From Mitsuokella multacida DSM 20544 (GTDB lineage Bacteria > Bacillota > Negativicutes > Selenomonadales > Selenomonadaceae): a DNA stretch of 64,000 nucleotides. The translations under genes were made by a program, and so were the position numbers. This document shows, piece by piece, positions 48,695 to 60,648 of the stretch (position 1 is the first letter of the stretch; the number at the start of each line of letters is the position of its first letter). The stretch spans positions 485,325 to 549,324 of the forward strand of contig NZ_GG697142.2 of NCBI RefSeq assembly GCF_000155955.1, given 5' to 3'. The notes beneath the pieces are model-generated. The model saw nothing but the letters and a program-made list of their open reading frames with translations, was not told where the DNA came from and did no database searches.

Positions 48695-50314
48695 ATGATT
48701 ACAGTCAATAATGTCAGCCTCCAGTTTGGCAAGCGCGTCCTCTACAAGGACGTCAACCTCAAGTTCACGCCGGGCAACTGCTACGGCATCATCGGCGCGA
48801 ACGGTGCCGGCAAGTCCACCTTCCTCAAATTGCTGGCAGGCGACATTGAGCCGACCGGCGGCACGATCGAGATCACGCCGGGCGAGCGCCTCGCTGTCCT
48901 GCAGCAGGACCACTATGCCTACGATGACTACGAGGTCCTGCGCACGGTCATCATGGGCCACAAGCGCCTCGTCGAGATCATGGACGAGAAGGATGCGCTC
49001 TACGCAAAGCCGGATTTCTCCGAGGAGGACGGCATGCGCGCCTCGGAGCTCGAGGCAGAGTTCGCGGAGCTCAACGGCTGGGACGCTGAGTCGGAGGCCG
49101 CGCGCCTGCTCAATGGCCTCGGCATCCCCGAAGAGGAGCACACGATGAAGATGGCGGACCTCACGGCCAAGGAGAAGGTCCGCGTGCTGCTCGCGCAGGC
49201 CCTGTTCGGCAGTCCGGACATCCTGCTCCTCGACGAGCCGACGAACCACCTCGATGTCGAGTCGATCAACTGGCTCGAGAACTTCCTCGCCGACTTCCCG
49301 AACACGGTCATCGTCGTCTCGCATGACCGCCACTTCCTCAACCAGGTCTGCACCTACATCTGCGACGTCGACTTCGGCGAGATCAAGCTCTACGCCGGCA
49401 ACTACGACTTCTGGTACCAGTCGAGCCAGCTCGCGCTGCAGCTGCAGAAGGAGCAGAACAAGAAGGCCGAGGAGAAGATCAAGGAACTGCAGACCTTCAT
49501 CGCGCGCTTCGCCGCCAATGCCGCAAAGTCGAAGCAGGCGACGAGCCGCAAGAAGCTGCTCGACAAGATCAAGGTCGAGGACATCAAGCCGTCCTCGCGC
49601 CGCTACCCGTACATTGCTTTCACGCCGGACCGCGAGGCAGGCGACCAGCTGCTGCAGGTCGACGGCATCTCGAAGTCGGTCGACGGCGAGCAGGTCCTCA
49701 AGAACGTCAGCTTCACGCTGAAGCGCGGCGACAAGGTCGCCTTCGTCGGCCCGAACAGCATCGGCAAGACGATGCTCTTCAAGATCCTCATGGGCGAGGA
49801 GCAGCCGGATGAGGGCACGTTCAAGTGGGGCGTGACGACGACGCAGGCCTACCTGCCGTCTGACAACTCCGCCTACTTCGACGGCGTCGACCTCAACCTC
49901 GTCGACTGGCTGCGCCAGTACTCGAAAGACCCGGACGAGACGTTCGTGCGCGGCTTCCTCGGCCGCATGCTGTTCTCCGGTGAGGAGAGCCAGAAGAAGG
50001 CGTCCGTCCTCTCGGGCGGCGAGCGCGTGCGCTGCATGCTCTCGCGCATGATGCTCTCGGGTGCGAATGTACTGCTCCTCGATGAGCCAACGAACCATCT
50101 CGACCTCGAGTCGATCACGGCGCTCAACAACGGCCTGATCGCCTTCAAGGGCACGGCGCTCTTCGTCTCGCACGACCACGAGTTCGTCCAGACGATCGCC
50201 AACCGCATCATCGACATCACACCGGACGGCGTCGTCGACCGCCTCTCGACGTACGACGACTTCCTCGCGAACGAGACGGTGCGCCAGCAGCTCCAGGAAA
50301 AGTACAAGAAGTAA
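48695..50314 (+). CDS. ABC-F ATPase (YbiT-like)
   Basis: This is a 539-residue protein with two ATP-binding domains. Walker A: GANGAGKST and GPNSIGKTM; Walker B: ILLLDEPTNHLD twice; second signature LSGGERVR. The first signature is replaced by LTAKEKVR, as in the YbiT subgroup. The interdomain linker is charged and helical (LQKEQNKKAEEKIKELQ). ABC-F proteins act on the ribosome in translation; some protect against antibiotics. GAAAGGGATG lies before the ATG. It ends 32 bases before the AarF gene, so the two may be co-transcribed. Confidence 0.92.
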   Translation: MITVNNVSLQFGKRVLYKDVNLKFTPGNCYGIIGANGAGKSTFLKLLAGDIEPTGGTIEITPGERLAVLQQDHYAYDDYEVLRTVIMGHKRLVEIMDEKDALYAKPDFSEEDGMRASELEAEFAELNGWDAESEAARLLNGLGIPEEEHTMKMADLTAKEKVRVLLAQALFGSPDILLLDEPTNHLDVESINWLENFLADFPNTVIVVSHDRHFLNQVCTYICDVDFGEIKLYAGNYDFWYQSSQLALQLQKEQNKKAEEKIKELQTFIARFAANAAKSKQATSRKKLLDKIKVEDIKPSSRRYPYIAFTPDREAGDQLLQVDGISKSVDGEQVLKNVSFTLKRGDKVAFVGPNSIGKTMLFKILMGEEQPDEGTFKWGVTTTQAYLPSDNSAYFDGVDLNLVDWLRQYSKDPDETFVRGFLGRMLFSGEESQKKASVLSGGERVRCMLSRMMLSGANVLLLDEPTNHLDLESITALNNGLIAFKGTALFVSHDHEFVQTIANRIIDITPDGVVDRLSTYDDFLANETVRQQLQEKYKK

Positions 50315-50346
50315 GATGAAGTAAGGATAAGGGTGGGCGATGAGGC

Positions 50347-51948
50347 ATGCTCGATAAATTCTTGCAGAATGCGATAGAGGATGCAGGCGCTACGGGGCGC
50401 CTGCGCGAGATGATCGGTGTCCTGCGCAAGCGCGAAGTCGTGCGCGGCATGACGCCAGTCAAGCTCCGCCAGGTCCTCGAGGACCTCGGCCCGACATTTG
50501 TCAAGCTCGGCCAGATCATGAGCATGCGGCCGGACTTCCTGCCGCCGGAGTACTGCGATGAGCTCATGAAGCTGCAGTCCGGCGCGAAGCCCTTGCCGTT
50601 CCCCGTCATCCTCGAGGTCATCGAGAAAGAGTACAACCGCCGCTGGAACCAGGTCTTCAAGTCCATCGACGAGGAGGCGCTGGGCTCGGCGAGCATCGCG
50701 CAGGTGCACCGTGCCGTGCTCGCGAGCGGCGAGAAGGTCGTCGTCAAGGTACAGCGGCCGGGCATCTACGAGATCATGAGCAAGGACATCGTGCTCCTCA
50801 AGCGCGCGGCGACGCTTTTGAAGATCGTCAGCCACACGCAGGATGTCCTCGACTTCGGCATGATCCTCGACGAGATGTGGACGATCGCCAAACAGGAGAT
50901 GGATTTCCTCATGGAGGCCGACCACATCGAGGAGTTCGAGCATCTGAACCGCGATGTCGATTACGTCGGCTGCCCGAAGGTCTACCGGCAGCTCTCGACG
51001 CAGCACTTGCTCGTCATGGAGTACATCGACGGCATCCGCATCGACGACTTCGATAAGCTGCGCGCGAACGGCTATGACATCAACACGCTCGGCCGCCATC
51101 TCGGGGAGAACTACGTCAAGCAGATCATCGAGGACGGCTACTTCCACGCCGACCCGCATCCCGGCAATATCTGGGTGAAGAACGGCCGCATCATCTGGCT
51201 CGACCTCGGCATGATGGGCCGCCTCTCGGGCCGCGACCGCGTCGCCATCCGCAAGGCAGTCCTAGCACTCGCGAACCACGACACCTTTGAGATGAAGGCG
51301 GCCGTGCTCTCGCTCGGCGTCGTGCACGGCCGCATCAACCACACGGCGCTCTACCAGGACATCGACTCGATGATGGCTCAGTACAGCTCGCTCGACTTCA
51401 AGTCCCTGCAGATGGGCGTGCTGACGCGCCAGATCATGAACATCCTGCGCGTGCACCACATCGCCTGCCCGCAGGGGCTCTCGATGTTCGCGCGCGGCGT
51501 CCTGACGATCGAGGGCGTCATGCGCCTCTGCTGCCCGAAGGTCAGCTTTGTCGAGATCTTCGCGAAGAGCCTCTCGCTCGACTTCAAGAAGAACTTCAGC
51601 TGGCGCGCGGAGATGGACAAGATGCGGCGCGAGGGCCTGCTGCTCATGCGCAAGTCCGCGCAGCTGCCGGAGCAGATCTCCGACATCCTCAAGATGACGA
51701 TGAGCGGTCAGACGAAGGTCAACCTCGACCTCACAGGGGCCGAGGAGCCGCTGCGGCATCTCGACCGCATGATCAACAAGATCATCATCGCCGTGCTCTG
51801 CGCGGCGCTGCTCTTGGGCTCCAGCACGATCTGCACGACGAACATGACGCCGAAGATCATGGAGATTCCCCTGCTCGGCTTCCTCGGCTATCTCATCGCG
51901 TTCGTGCTGAGCATCCGGCTGATCTGGGAAATCCACAAAGGTGCATGA
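50347..51948 (+). CDS. ABC1/AarF/UbiB-family kinase-like protein
   Basis: This is a 533-residue protein of the UbiB/AarF atypical kinase family. KxGQ motif LGPTFVKLGQIMSMRPDFLP (about 56-75), alanine-rich ATP loop LGSASIAQVHRA, VVVKVQRPG, catalytic DPHPGN and WLDLGMMGRL. Two transmembrane helices end the protein (IIIAVLCAALLLGSS and after). It supports quinone/isoprenoid metabolism in relatives. Ribosome site is GGGTGGG near the ATG. A terminator follows. Confidence 0.92.
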   Translation: MLDKFLQNAIEDAGATGRLREMIGVLRKREVVRGMTPVKLRQVLEDLGPTFVKLGQIMSMRPDFLPPEYCDELMKLQSGAKPLPFPVILEVIEKEYNRRWNQVFKSIDEEALGSASIAQVHRAVLASGEKVVVKVQRPGIYEIMSKDIVLLKRAATLLKIVSHTQDVLDFGMILDEMWTIAKQEMDFLMEADHIEEFEHLNRDVDYVGCPKVYRQLSTQHLLVMEYIDGIRIDDFDKLRANGYDINTLGRHLGENYVKQIIEDGYFHADPHPGNIWVKNGRIIWLDLGMMGRLSGRDRVAIRKAVLALANHDTFEMKAAVLSLGVVHGRINHTALYQDIDSMMAQYSSLDFKSLQMGVLTRQIMNILRVHHIACPQGLSMFARGVLTIEGVMRLCCPKVSFVEIFAKSLSLDFKKNFSWRAEMDKMRREGLLLMRKSAQLPEQISDILKMTMSGQTKVNLDLTGAEEPLRHLDRMINKIIIAVLCAALLLGSSTICTTNMTPKIMEIPLLGFLGYLIAFVLSIRLIWEIHKGA

Positions 51949-51961
51949 AAGCTGCATCATG

Positions 51962-51993
51962 AAAGACCCGTCGCTAAGCGGCGGGTCTTTTTG
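51962..51993 (+). terminator. Terminator after aarF
   Basis: AAAGACCCG and CGC pair with GCG and CGGGTCTTT, followed by TTTTG. Confidence 0.85.
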
Positions 51994-52063
51994 CGTACTT
52001 TTTGCATGTGGCGGGATTTGGCGCATCATGGTAAAATGGGGGAGAATAGTTTTTGACTGTAAC

Positions 52064-52081
52064 CCATGCGCAGGCGCATGG
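52064..52081. promoter_or_regulatory. Palindrome in the chorismate mutase leader
   Basis: CCATGCGC-AG-GCGCATGG is an 8+8-bp perfect inverted repeat. It lies about 30 bases after GGTAAAATGG, a likely -10, and 36 bases before the chorismate mutase ATG. It may be an operator or a leader hairpin. Confidence 0.4.
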
Positions 52082-52116
52082 AACAATGGGACATAGATAG
52101 AAGGAGTTAAGTTACC

Positions 52117-52479
52117 ATGAGCATGAGAGGGATACGCGGTGCCATCACCGTCGAGCAGAATGAGAAGGAAGCGATCTGGCAGGCGGCCAAGGCGATGATG
52201 CAGGAGCTCATCGCGCGCAATGAGCTGGATCCCGAGGACATCGGCGCCGTGATCTTCAGCATGACGGAGGACCTCACGGCGGCGTTCCCGACGGCGGGCG
52301 TGCGCCAGCTGCCGGGTTTCGACCTCGTGCCGCTCTTCGACGCGCGCCAGTGCGCCATCGAGGGCAGCCTCGGGAAGTGCATCCGCGTGCTCGTGCTCGC
52401 CGATACGGAGAAGAAGCAGCGCGATATCCACCATATCTATATGGGCCGCGCCGTTGCGCTTCGCCCGGACATCCGTTGA
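52117..52479 (+). CDS. aroH: Chorismate mutase, AroH type
   Basis: This is a 120-residue monofunctional chorismate mutase of the Bacillus AroH class: MRGIRGAITVEQNEKEAIWQ (active-site Arg), VIFSMTEDLTAAFPTAGVRQ, then VPLFDARQ and IRVLVLADTEK. It converts chorismate to prephenate for phenylalanine and tyrosine. AGAAGGAG lies before the ATG. The transketolase gene, which makes erythrose 4-phosphate for the same pathway, follows after 142 bases with its own leader. Confidence 0.93.
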   Translation: MSMRGIRGAITVEQNEKEAIWQAAKAMMQELIARNELDPEDIGAVIFSMTEDLTAAFPTAGVRQLPGFDLVPLFDARQCAIEGSLGKCIRVLVLADTEKKQRDIHHIYMGRAVALRPDIR

Positions 52480-52621
52480 ACGATCAAGAGTATCGTGGAA
52501 TTGATACCAAGTCCTATAAAATTGCACAGCCCCTGTACTTTTTGTCGAAAATCTTGTAGAATAGAGACAGTGAGAGATTCATCAGGAATGTTCTGAATCA
52601 AGTGGTAAGGAGAGATATACC

Positions 52622-54625
52622 TTGAGTAACATCGACACGAAATGCGTGAACGCAATCCGCGTGCTCGCAGCAGATGCAATCCAGAAAGCAAAGTCCGGTC
52701 ATCCGGGCCTGCCGCTCGGCAGCGCTCCGATGGCGTATGAGCTCTGGGCAAACCACATGAACCACAACGCCAAGGACCCGAAATGGGCCAACCGCGACCG
52801 CTTCATCCTGTCCGGCGGCCATGGCTCGACGCTTCTTTATTCGCTGCTCCACTTCTACGGCTACGGCCTGACGATGGACGACATGAAAGCGTTCCGCCAG
52901 ATGGGCTCGCTGACGCCGGGCCATCCGGAGTACGGCCACACGGTCGGCGTCGAAGCTACGACGGGCCCGCTCGGCGCTGGCATGGGCATGGCCGTCGGCA
53001 TGGCCATGGCTGAGGCACACCTCGCTTCGATGTTCAACCGCCCGGGCTACCCGGTCGTCGATCACTACACGTTCGCGCTCGGCGGCGACGGCTGCATGAT
53101 GGAGGGCATCTCTTCTGAGGCCTTCTCGCTCGCCGGCACGCTCGGCCTCTCGAAGCTCATCATCCTCTACGATTCCAACAAGATCTCCATCGAAGGCAAC
53201 ACGGACATCGCCTTCACGGAAGACGTCCAGGCCCGCATGCGCGCCTTCGGCTTCCAGACGATCACGGTCGAGGATGGCAACGACCTCGAGGTCATCGGCA
53301 AGGCCATCGAAGAGGCGAAGGCCGACAAGGAGCACCCGTCCTTCATCACGGTCAAGACGCTGATCGGCTATGGCTGCCCGGCAAAGCAGGGCAAGGCCAG
53401 CGCACACGGCGAGCCGCTCGGTGAAGAGAACGTCAAGGCTCTCAAGGAGAACCTCGGCTGGCCGGAACCGGACAAGTCCTTCAATATCCCGCAGGATGTC
53501 TATGACCACTATGCTGAGCTCGCCAAGAAGGGCGAAGAGGCAGAGGCCGCTTGGAACAAGATGTTCGCCGAGTATTGCGAGAAGTTCCCAGAGGACAAGG
53601 CTCGCTGGGAGAAGTACCACACGGCTGTCGATGCCGAGGCACTCTATAACAACGATGGCTTCTGGGCCAAGGAAGAGAAGGCTGTTGCAACGCGCAATCT
53701 CTCCGGCAAGAAGATCAACTTCCTCAAGGACCTCATGCCGAACCTCATCGGCGGCAGTGCCGACCTCGCACCGTCCAACAAGACGCACATGGAAGGTGAG
53801 GGCGACTTCAGCAAGGTGAATTACGCGGGCCGCAACCTGCACTTCGGCGTGCGTGAGCTCGCGATGGCAGCGATTGCCAATGGCCTGACGCTGCATGGCG
53901 GCCTGCGCGCTTACGTCGCGACGTTCTTCGTCTTCAGCGATTACACGAAGCCGATGGTCCGCCTCGCCGCCCTGATGGGCCTGCCGGTCACCTACGTCTT
54001 CACGCACGACAGCATCGGCGTCGGCGAGGACGGCCCGACGCATGAGCCAATCGAGCAGATGGCCATGCTGCGCGCCCTGCCGAACATCAACGTCTTCCGT
54101 CCGGCTGATGCGACGGAGACGGCTGCTGGCTGGTACCTCGCTGTGACTTCCGCGAAGACGCCGACGGCTCTCGTGCTCACACGCCAGAACCTGCCGCAGC
54201 TGCCGGGCTCGAGCAAGGAAGCGCTCAAGGGCGCTTACGTCGTCTCGGAAGCCAAGGACCCGGCAAACATGGCCGGTATCCTGATCGGCACGGGCTCTGA
54301 AGTATCGCTGGCCATCGAGGCACAGGAAGAGCTCGGCAAGAGCGGCATCGACGTCCGCGTCGTCTCGATGCCGTGCATGGACCTCTTCGAGCAGCAGAGC
54401 GCTGAATACAAGGAGAGCATCCTGCCGAAGGCTGTCCGCGCGCGTGTCGCGGTCGAAGCACTCTCGAGCTTCGGCTGGGGCCGTTACGTCGGCCTCGACG
54501 GTGCGACGGTCTGCATGGAGAGCTTCGGCGCTTCGGCACCGGCCGCTCAGCTCTTCGAGAAGTTCGGCTTCACGAAGCAGCACGTCGTCGAAGTGGCCAA
54601 GAAGGTCATCGCCGCTTGCAAATAA
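52622..54625 (+). CDS. tkt: Transketolase
   Basis: This is a 667-residue transketolase of normal length. The TPP motif is GDGCMMEGISSEA...DSNK, the N-terminal region GHPGLPLGSAPMAYELW, the second active-site region HDSIGVGEDGPTHEP, and the C-terminal domain is complete. It links the pentose phosphate pathway and glycolysis. The start is TTG, with AAGGAGAG about 10 bases upstream; the sequence before it cannot code. The upstream 52480-52621 gap has no strong motif beyond a possible TATAAAAT. A terminator follows. Confidence 0.95.
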   Translation: MSNIDTKCVNAIRVLAADAIQKAKSGHPGLPLGSAPMAYELWANHMNHNAKDPKWANRDRFILSGGHGSTLLYSLLHFYGYGLTMDDMKAFRQMGSLTPGHPEYGHTVGVEATTGPLGAGMGMAVGMAMAEAHLASMFNRPGYPVVDHYTFALGGDGCMMEGISSEAFSLAGTLGLSKLIILYDSNKISIEGNTDIAFTEDVQARMRAFGFQTITVEDGNDLEVIGKAIEEAKADKEHPSFITVKTLIGYGCPAKQGKASAHGEPLGEENVKALKENLGWPEPDKSFNIPQDVYDHYAELAKKGEEAEAAWNKMFAEYCEKFPEDKARWEKYHTAVDAEALYNNDGFWAKEEKAVATRNLSGKKINFLKDLMPNLIGGSADLAPSNKTHMEGEGDFSKVNYAGRNLHFGVRELAMAAIANGLTLHGGLRAYVATFFVFSDYTKPMVRLAALMGLPVTYVFTHDSIGVGEDGPTHEPIEQMAMLRALPNINVFRPADATETAAGWYLAVTSAKTPTALVLTRQNLPQLPGSSKEALKGAYVVSEAKDPANMAGILIGTGSEVSLAIEAQEELGKSGIDVRVVSMPCMDLFEQQSAEYKESILPKAVRARVAVEALSSFGWGRYVGLDGATVCMESFGASAPAAQLFEKFGFTKQHVVEVAKKVIAACK

Positions 54626-54663
54626 AAAAGAAAAGACACCGTTCTCGTTTTGGTGTACAGAAA

Positions 54664-54688
54664 GGACCCGCCTCGTGCGGGTCTTTTT
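54664..54688 (+). terminator. Terminator after tkt
   Basis: GGACCCGC pairs with GCGGGTC around CTCGT, followed by TTTTT. Confidence 0.85.
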
Positions 54689-54809
54689 GTTTCTGTAACA
54701 TCTTGAACAGAATGACCACCTTAAATGGACAAAAAGCGTTCATTTTCTGCCGTTCGATAAAAATGACACGCTAGACGGCGTGGGCACACAAAACTTTGTG
54801 AAATAAGTG

Positions 54810-54838
54810 TTGACAAGGGTTTTGGAGGGTGTTATATT
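54810..54838 (+). promoter_or_regulatory. Promoter of the str operon
   Basis: TTGACA (54810-54815) and TATATT (54833-54838), 17 bases apart. It lies about 50 bases upstream of the L7Ae-like gene and is the only strong promoter before S12. Confidence 0.75.
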
Positions 54839-54892
54839 ATAGGAGTGCCTGATTCAAGCGCACGATTTTAGTGATACAGGAGAGTGAAAACA

Positions 54893-55150
54893 ATGACACT
54901 GGATGCACTGAAAAGCGCCAGTCGGGTGATGGGTATCAAGCAGGTTTCCAAAGCTGTGAAGCGTGGAGATGCGACATGCGTCTTCCTCGCCGATGACGCC
55001 GATGCGCGCGTCATCGAGCCGCTCGCGGTGCTCTGCCAGGGACAAGGCGTTCCGGTCGAGCATGCAGCGACGATGGCAGATCTCGGCAATGCATGTGGCA
55101 TTGAGGTCGGCGCAGCAGCCGCGGCAATCCTCAGACAGCCTATTTGTTAA
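54893..55150 (+). CDS. L7Ae-family ribosomal protein-like
   Basis: This is an 85-residue L7Ae/YbxF-like RNA-binding protein, the kink-turn-binding type often found before rpsL in Firmicutes. The core KAVKRGDATCVFLADDAD, EPLAVLCQGQGVPVEH and LGNACGIEVGAAAAAIL follow the family. ACAGGAGAG lies about 8 bases before the ATG 54893. It is followed by rpsL after 70 bases. Confidence 0.88.
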   Translation: MTLDALKSASRVMGIKQVSKAVKRGDATCVFLADDADARVIEPLAVLCQGQGVPVEHAATMADLGNACGIEVGAAAAAILRQPIC

Positions 55151-55220
55151 AAACTCAGGAGCTAAGCTTCAGGGTTTTAATAAATAATAAATTCTCAATA
55201 TGAAGGAAGGAGGTGCATGT

Positions 55221-55604
55221 ATGCCTACTATCAATCAGTTAGTTCGTAAGAGCAGAAAGAGCATGCAGGAGAAGTCCAAAGCACCAGCACTCAAGAATTG
55301 CCCGCAGAAACGTGGTGTTTGCACGCGTGTTTACACGTCTACGCCGAAGAAGCCGAACTCGGCTCTGCGTAAGGTTGCCCGTGTTCGTTTGACGAACAGC
55401 ATCGAGGTTACCGCATACATCCCAGGCATTGGTCATAATCTTCAGGAGCATAGTGTTGTTCTGATTCGCGGCGGTCGTGTCAAGGACCTGCCAGGTGTTC
55501 GTTACCACATCATCCGCGGCTCGCTCGATACTGCCGGTGTGCAGGATCGCGGCCAGGGTCGTTCCAAGTACGGTGCGAAGAAAGCAAAAGCGAAGAAGAA
55601 GTAA
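55221..55604 (+). CDS. rpsL: 30S ribosomal protein S12
   Basis: This is a 127-residue S12. The start [13 protein letters not shown] is set by AAGGAGG 9 bases upstream. The streptomycin-related segments TPKKPNSAL and KDLPGVRYH have the wild-type lysines, so there is no sign of the common resistance changes. It is first of the str operon proper: S12-S7-EF-G-EF-Tu. Confidence 0.97.
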   Translation: MPTINQLVRKSRKSMQEKSKAPALKNCPQKRGVCTRVYTSTPKKPNSALRKVARVRLTNSIEVTAYIPGIGHNLQEHSVVLIRGGRVKDLPGVRYHIIRGSLDTAGVQDRGQGRSKYGAKKAKAKKK

Positions 55605-55624
55605 TGAAACGGTTCCTGCCTTGA

Positions 55625-56131
<507 letters not shown>

Positions 56132-56185
56132 GACTCATTCTCCCGCTGCTGTGACAGAGGGAGAGTTCAAAGAAGGAGAACAAAA

Positions 56186-58264
56186 GTGGCAAGAGAGTAT
56201 TCCCTTGAAAAGACTCGCAACATCGGTATCATGGCTCACATCGATGCCGGTAAGACGACGACCACGGAGCGTATCCTCTTCTACACGGGTGTCAACCACA
56301 AGATCGGTGAAGTACATGATGGTGCTGCAACGATGGACTGGATGGTTCAGGAGCAGGAGCGTGGTATCACGATCACGTCCGCTGCAACGACCTGCCATTG
56401 GAAAAATCATCGCATCAACATCATTGATACGCCGGGTCACGTGGACTTCACGGTAGAAGTTGAGCGTTCCCTGCGCGTACTCGATGGCGCTGTAGCAGTC
56501 CTGACTGCTCGCGGCGGCGTTGAGCCTCAGACTGAGACCGTTTGGCGTCAGGCTGAGAATTACAATGTTCCGCGTATGGCCTATGTCAACAAGATGGACA
56601 TCACCGGCGCGGACTTCTACAATGTCATCAAGATGATGAAGGAGCGCCTCAATGCGAACGCAGTTGCCATCCAGCTGCCGATCGGTGCTGAGGACGACTT
56701 CAAGGGCATCATCGACCTCGTCAAGATGGAAGCCATCGTCTATGAAGACGACCTCGGCAAAGTCGAAGATGAAGTCGCGATCCCGGATAACATGAAGGAT
56801 CAGGCTGAGGAATACCGTGAGATCCTCCTCGAGGCTCTTTCCGAGCTCGACGATGACTTCATGGAGAAGTACCTCGGCGGCGAAGAGATCACGGAAGATG
56901 AGATCAAGGCAGTTATCCGCAAGGGCACGGTAGCGTGCAAGCTCTGCCCGGTCACCTGCGGTACTTCCTATCGCAATAAAGGCGTTCAGCCGCTCCTCGA
57001 CGCAATCGTCGATTACATGCCGGCTCCGACGGATATCCCGCCGATCGCTGGTGTCAACCCGGAGACGGGCGAGGAAGACCATCGCCCGGCAAGCGACGAG
57101 GCTCCGTTCTCGGCGCTCGCATTCAAGATCATGACGGACCCGTACGTCGGCAAGCTCGCATTCTTCCGCGTATACTCCGGTATCCTCGATGGCGGCTCTT
57201 ACGTGTACAACTCCACGAAGGGCAAGAAAGAGCGTATCGGCCGTATCCTGCAGATGCATGCAAACCATCGTAAGGAAATCGAGCGCGTCTACAGCGGTGA
57301 TATCGCTGCTGCCGTCGGCCTCAAAGACACGACGACGGGTGATACGCTCTGCGATGAAGAGCATCCGATCATCCTCGAGTCGATGGTCTTCCCGGATCCG
57401 GTTATCTCCGTTGCGGTTGAGCCGTCGACGAAGAACGACCAGGAGAAGATGGGCGTAGCCCTCCAGAAGCTCGCTGAAGAAGATCCGACCTTCCGCGTCC
57501 GCACGGACCAGGAGACGGGCCAGACGATCATCTCCGGCATGGGTGAGCTTCACCTGCAGATCATCGTTGACCGCATGCTCCGCGAGTTCAAGGTCGACTG
57601 CAAAGTCGGCGAGCCGCAGGTTGCATACCGCGAGACGATCCGCAAGTCCGTCGAGGCTGAAGGCAAGTTCGTCCGCCAGTCCGGTGGTCACGGCCAGTAC
57701 GGTCACTGCTGGCTCAAACTCGAGCCGCAGGAGCCGGGCGAAGGCTTCGCATTCGAGAACAAGGTTGTCGGCGGCGCTATCCCGAAAGAATTCATCAAGC
57801 CGATTGAAGATGGTGTCAAGCAGGCTATGGAAGCTGGCGTTGTCGCTGGTTATCCGATGGTCGACATCAAGGCAACGGTCTTCGATGGTTCCTTCCACGA
57901 AGTCGACTCCTCTGAGGCAGCATTCAAGGTTGCCGGCTCCATGGCCTTCCGCAATGGCGCTGAAAAAGCAAATCCGGTTCTGCTTGAGCCGTATGTCAAA
58001 GTCGAAGTCACTGTACCGGAAGAGTACATGGGCGATGTCATCGGCGATCTGAACTCCCGCCGCGGCCGTATCGATGGTATGGAAGCGCGCAACGGTTCCC
58101 AGGTCATCACGGGCTTCGTTCCGCTCTCCGAGATGTTCGGTTACTCGACGGATCTGCGTTCCAAGACTCAGGGCCGAGGGAACTACAGCATGGAAGTTGC
58201 TTACTATGATGAAGTTCCTAAAAATATTGCTGACAAGATTGTCGCAAAAAACAAAGGTGAATAA
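56186..58264 (+). CDS. fusA: Elongation factor G
   Basis: This is a 692-residue EF-G with a GTG start (GAAGGAG upstream). GTP-binding motifs: [14 protein letters not shown] (P-loop), DTPGH, NKMD. Domains III-V follow, with [10 protein letters not shown] and [12 protein letters not shown]. It catalyses translocation. Full length, no frameshift. Confidence 0.97.
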   Translation: MAREYSLEKTRNIGIMAHIDAGKTTTTERILFYTGVNHKIGEVHDGAATMDWMVQEQERGITITSAATTCHWKNHRINIIDTPGHVDFTVEVERSLRVLDGAVAVLTARGGVEPQTETVWRQAENYNVPRMAYVNKMDITGADFYNVIKMMKERLNANAVAIQLPIGAEDDFKGIIDLVKMEAIVYEDDLGKVEDEVAIPDNMKDQAEEYREILLEALSELDDDFMEKYLGGEEITEDEIKAVIRKGTVACKLCPVTCGTSYRNKGVQPLLDAIVDYMPAPTDIPPIAGVNPETGEEDHRPASDEAPFSALAFKIMTDPYVGKLAFFRVYSGILDGGSYVYNSTKGKKERIGRILQMHANHRKEIERVYSGDIAAAVGLKDTTTGDTLCDEEHPIILESMVFPDPVISVAVEPSTKNDQEKMGVALQKLAEEDPTFRVRTDQETGQTIISGMGELHLQIIVDRMLREFKVDCKVGEPQVAYRETIRKSVEAEGKFVRQSGGHGQYGHCWLKLEPQEPGEGFAFENKVVGGAIPKEFIKPIEDGVKQAMEAGVVAGYPMVDIKATVFDGSFHEVDSSEAAFKVAGSMAFRNGAEKANPVLLEPYVKVEVTVPEEYMGDVIGDLNSRRGRIDGMEARNGSQVITGFVPLSEMFGYSTDLRSKTQGRGNYSMEVAYYDEVPKNIADKIVAKNKGE

Positions 58265-58281
58265 GGGAGGAAAAAATCACA

Positions 58282-59475
<1,194 letters not shown>

Positions 59476-59495
59476 TCTTTCAACTTAATCTTTTC

Positions 59496-59526
59496 ATAAG
59501 AGCGGCGCTCGCGTCGCTCTTATTTA
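59496..59526 (+). terminator. Terminator-like hairpin between tuf and rpsJ
   Basis: ATAAGAGCG pairs with CGCTCTTAT around a short loop, followed by a T-rich sequence. Confidence 0.65.
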
Positions 59527-59575
59527 AAGGTTAAAATCAATATGGTACCCCCCAATGCGATGACGTGGCAGATGG

Positions 59576-59591
59576 CTCGGGTGTACCCGAG
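59576..59591. promoter_or_regulatory. Perfect palindrome in the S10 leader
   Basis: CTCGGGTGTACCCGAG is a perfect 16-bp inverted repeat about 60 bases before rpsJ, in a 125-base untranslated stretch after the tuf terminator. It could be a leader RNA hairpin or a protein site for S10 operon control. Confidence 0.45.
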
Positions 59592-59650
59592 GGAACTGTT
59601 ACGGAGAAATGTTTGGGCCAAGAGCCTGGACGATAAGGAGGAAAAACAAA

Positions 59651-59962
59651 TTGTCTAAACAGCAGAAAATCAGAATCCGTTTGAAGGCTTATGATCATAA
59701 AGCCCTCGATCAGAGTGCCGTAAAGATTGTCGATACGGCAAAGAAGACTGGTGCAATGGTATCCGGTCCGATTCCTCTTCCGACGGAAAAGAACATCTAC
59801 ACGATCCTGCGTTCCCCGCATGTCAACAAGGACAGCCGTGAGCAGTTTGAAATGCGCACGCATAAGCGCCTGATCGACATCCTGCAGCCGACCAACAAGA
59901 CGGTCGATGCTCTGATGCGTCTTGACCTGCCGGCAGGCGTAGACATCGAGATCAAACTTTAA
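59651..59962 (+). CDS. rpsJ: 30S ribosomal protein S10
   Basis: This is a 103-residue S10 starting at TTG (translated as [17 protein letters not shown]), with AAGGAGG 9 bases upstream. The upstream part of the frame is not S10. It is first gene of the S10 operon and part of the transcription antitermination complex as well as the 30S head. Confidence 0.96.
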   Translation: MSKQQKIRIRLKAYDHKALDQSAVKIVDTAKKTGAMVSGPIPLPTEKNIYTILRSPHVNKDSREQFEMRTHKRLIDILQPTNKTVDALMRLDLPAGVDIEIKL

Positions 59963-59980
59963 TCCGAGGAGGTGGAATGA

Positions 59981-60625
59981 ATGTCGAAAGCTATCTTAGG
60001 TAGAAAACTTGGTATGACTCAGATCTTCACGGAAGAAGGCAAGGTTGTCCCGGTTACGGTCGTAGAGTCTGGCAACAACGTCGTCATCCAGAACAAGACG
60101 GTTGAGTCCGACGGCTATAATGCAGTACAGCTCGGCTTCGGTGAAGTTAAAGAAAATAAAGTAAACAAACCCCTGAAAGGCCATTTCGAGAAGGCAGGCG
60201 TCAGCCCTGTAAAGTTCATTCGCGAGATGCGTCTTGCAGATGCTTCTGAATACAAAGTCGGTGACACCATCGGCGTTGACATATTTAGTGCTGGAGAACT
60301 TGTTGATGTTACGGGTACTTCCAAGGGCAAGGGTTTTGCCGGCGGTATCAAGCGTCACAACTTCGCTCGCGGTCCTATGGGCCACGGCTCCAAATCCCAT
60401 CGTGAGCCGGGTTCCACGGGTGCCATGATCTCCGGTCCTGGCGGACGTGTCCTCAAGGGCAAGAAGCTGCCGGGCCGCATGGGTGGCGAGCGCGTTACGG
60501 TTCAGCGCCTCACGGTCGTCCGTGTGGATGCAGACCGTAACCTCATCCTCATCAAGGGTGCGATTCCGGGCCCGAAGAAGAGCTTCGTTGTGATCAAGAA
60601 CACCGTTAAGCCGGGCAAAAACTGA
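59981..60625 (+). CDS. rplC: 50S ribosomal protein L3
   Basis: This is a 214-residue L3 ([38 protein letters not shown] region). GAGGAGG lies upstream. It binds near the peptidyl-transferase centre. Confidence 0.97.
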   Translation: MSKAILGRKLGMTQIFTEEGKVVPVTVVESGNNVVIQNKTVESDGYNAVQLGFGEVKENKVNKPLKGHFEKAGVSPVKFIREMRLADASEYKVGDTIGVDIFSAGELVDVTGTSKGKGFAGGIKRHNFARGPMGHGSKSHREPGSTGAMISGPGGRVLKGKKLPGRMGGERVTVQRLTVVRVDADRNLILIKGAIPGPKKSFVVIKNTVKPGKN

Positions 60626-60648
60626 TTGGAAGGAGGACACCAACAATT

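Noticed and set aside
52598-54583. Long minus-strand open frame of 661 codons opposite tkt
   Set aside because: It mirrors the codon pattern of the real transketolase gene; no ribosome site or recognisable protein.
56135-57898. Long minus-strand frame opposite fusA, and similar ones opposite tuf, rplB and the ABC-F gene
   Set aside because: Antisense shadows of GC-rich highly expressed genes with strong codon bias; no motifs.
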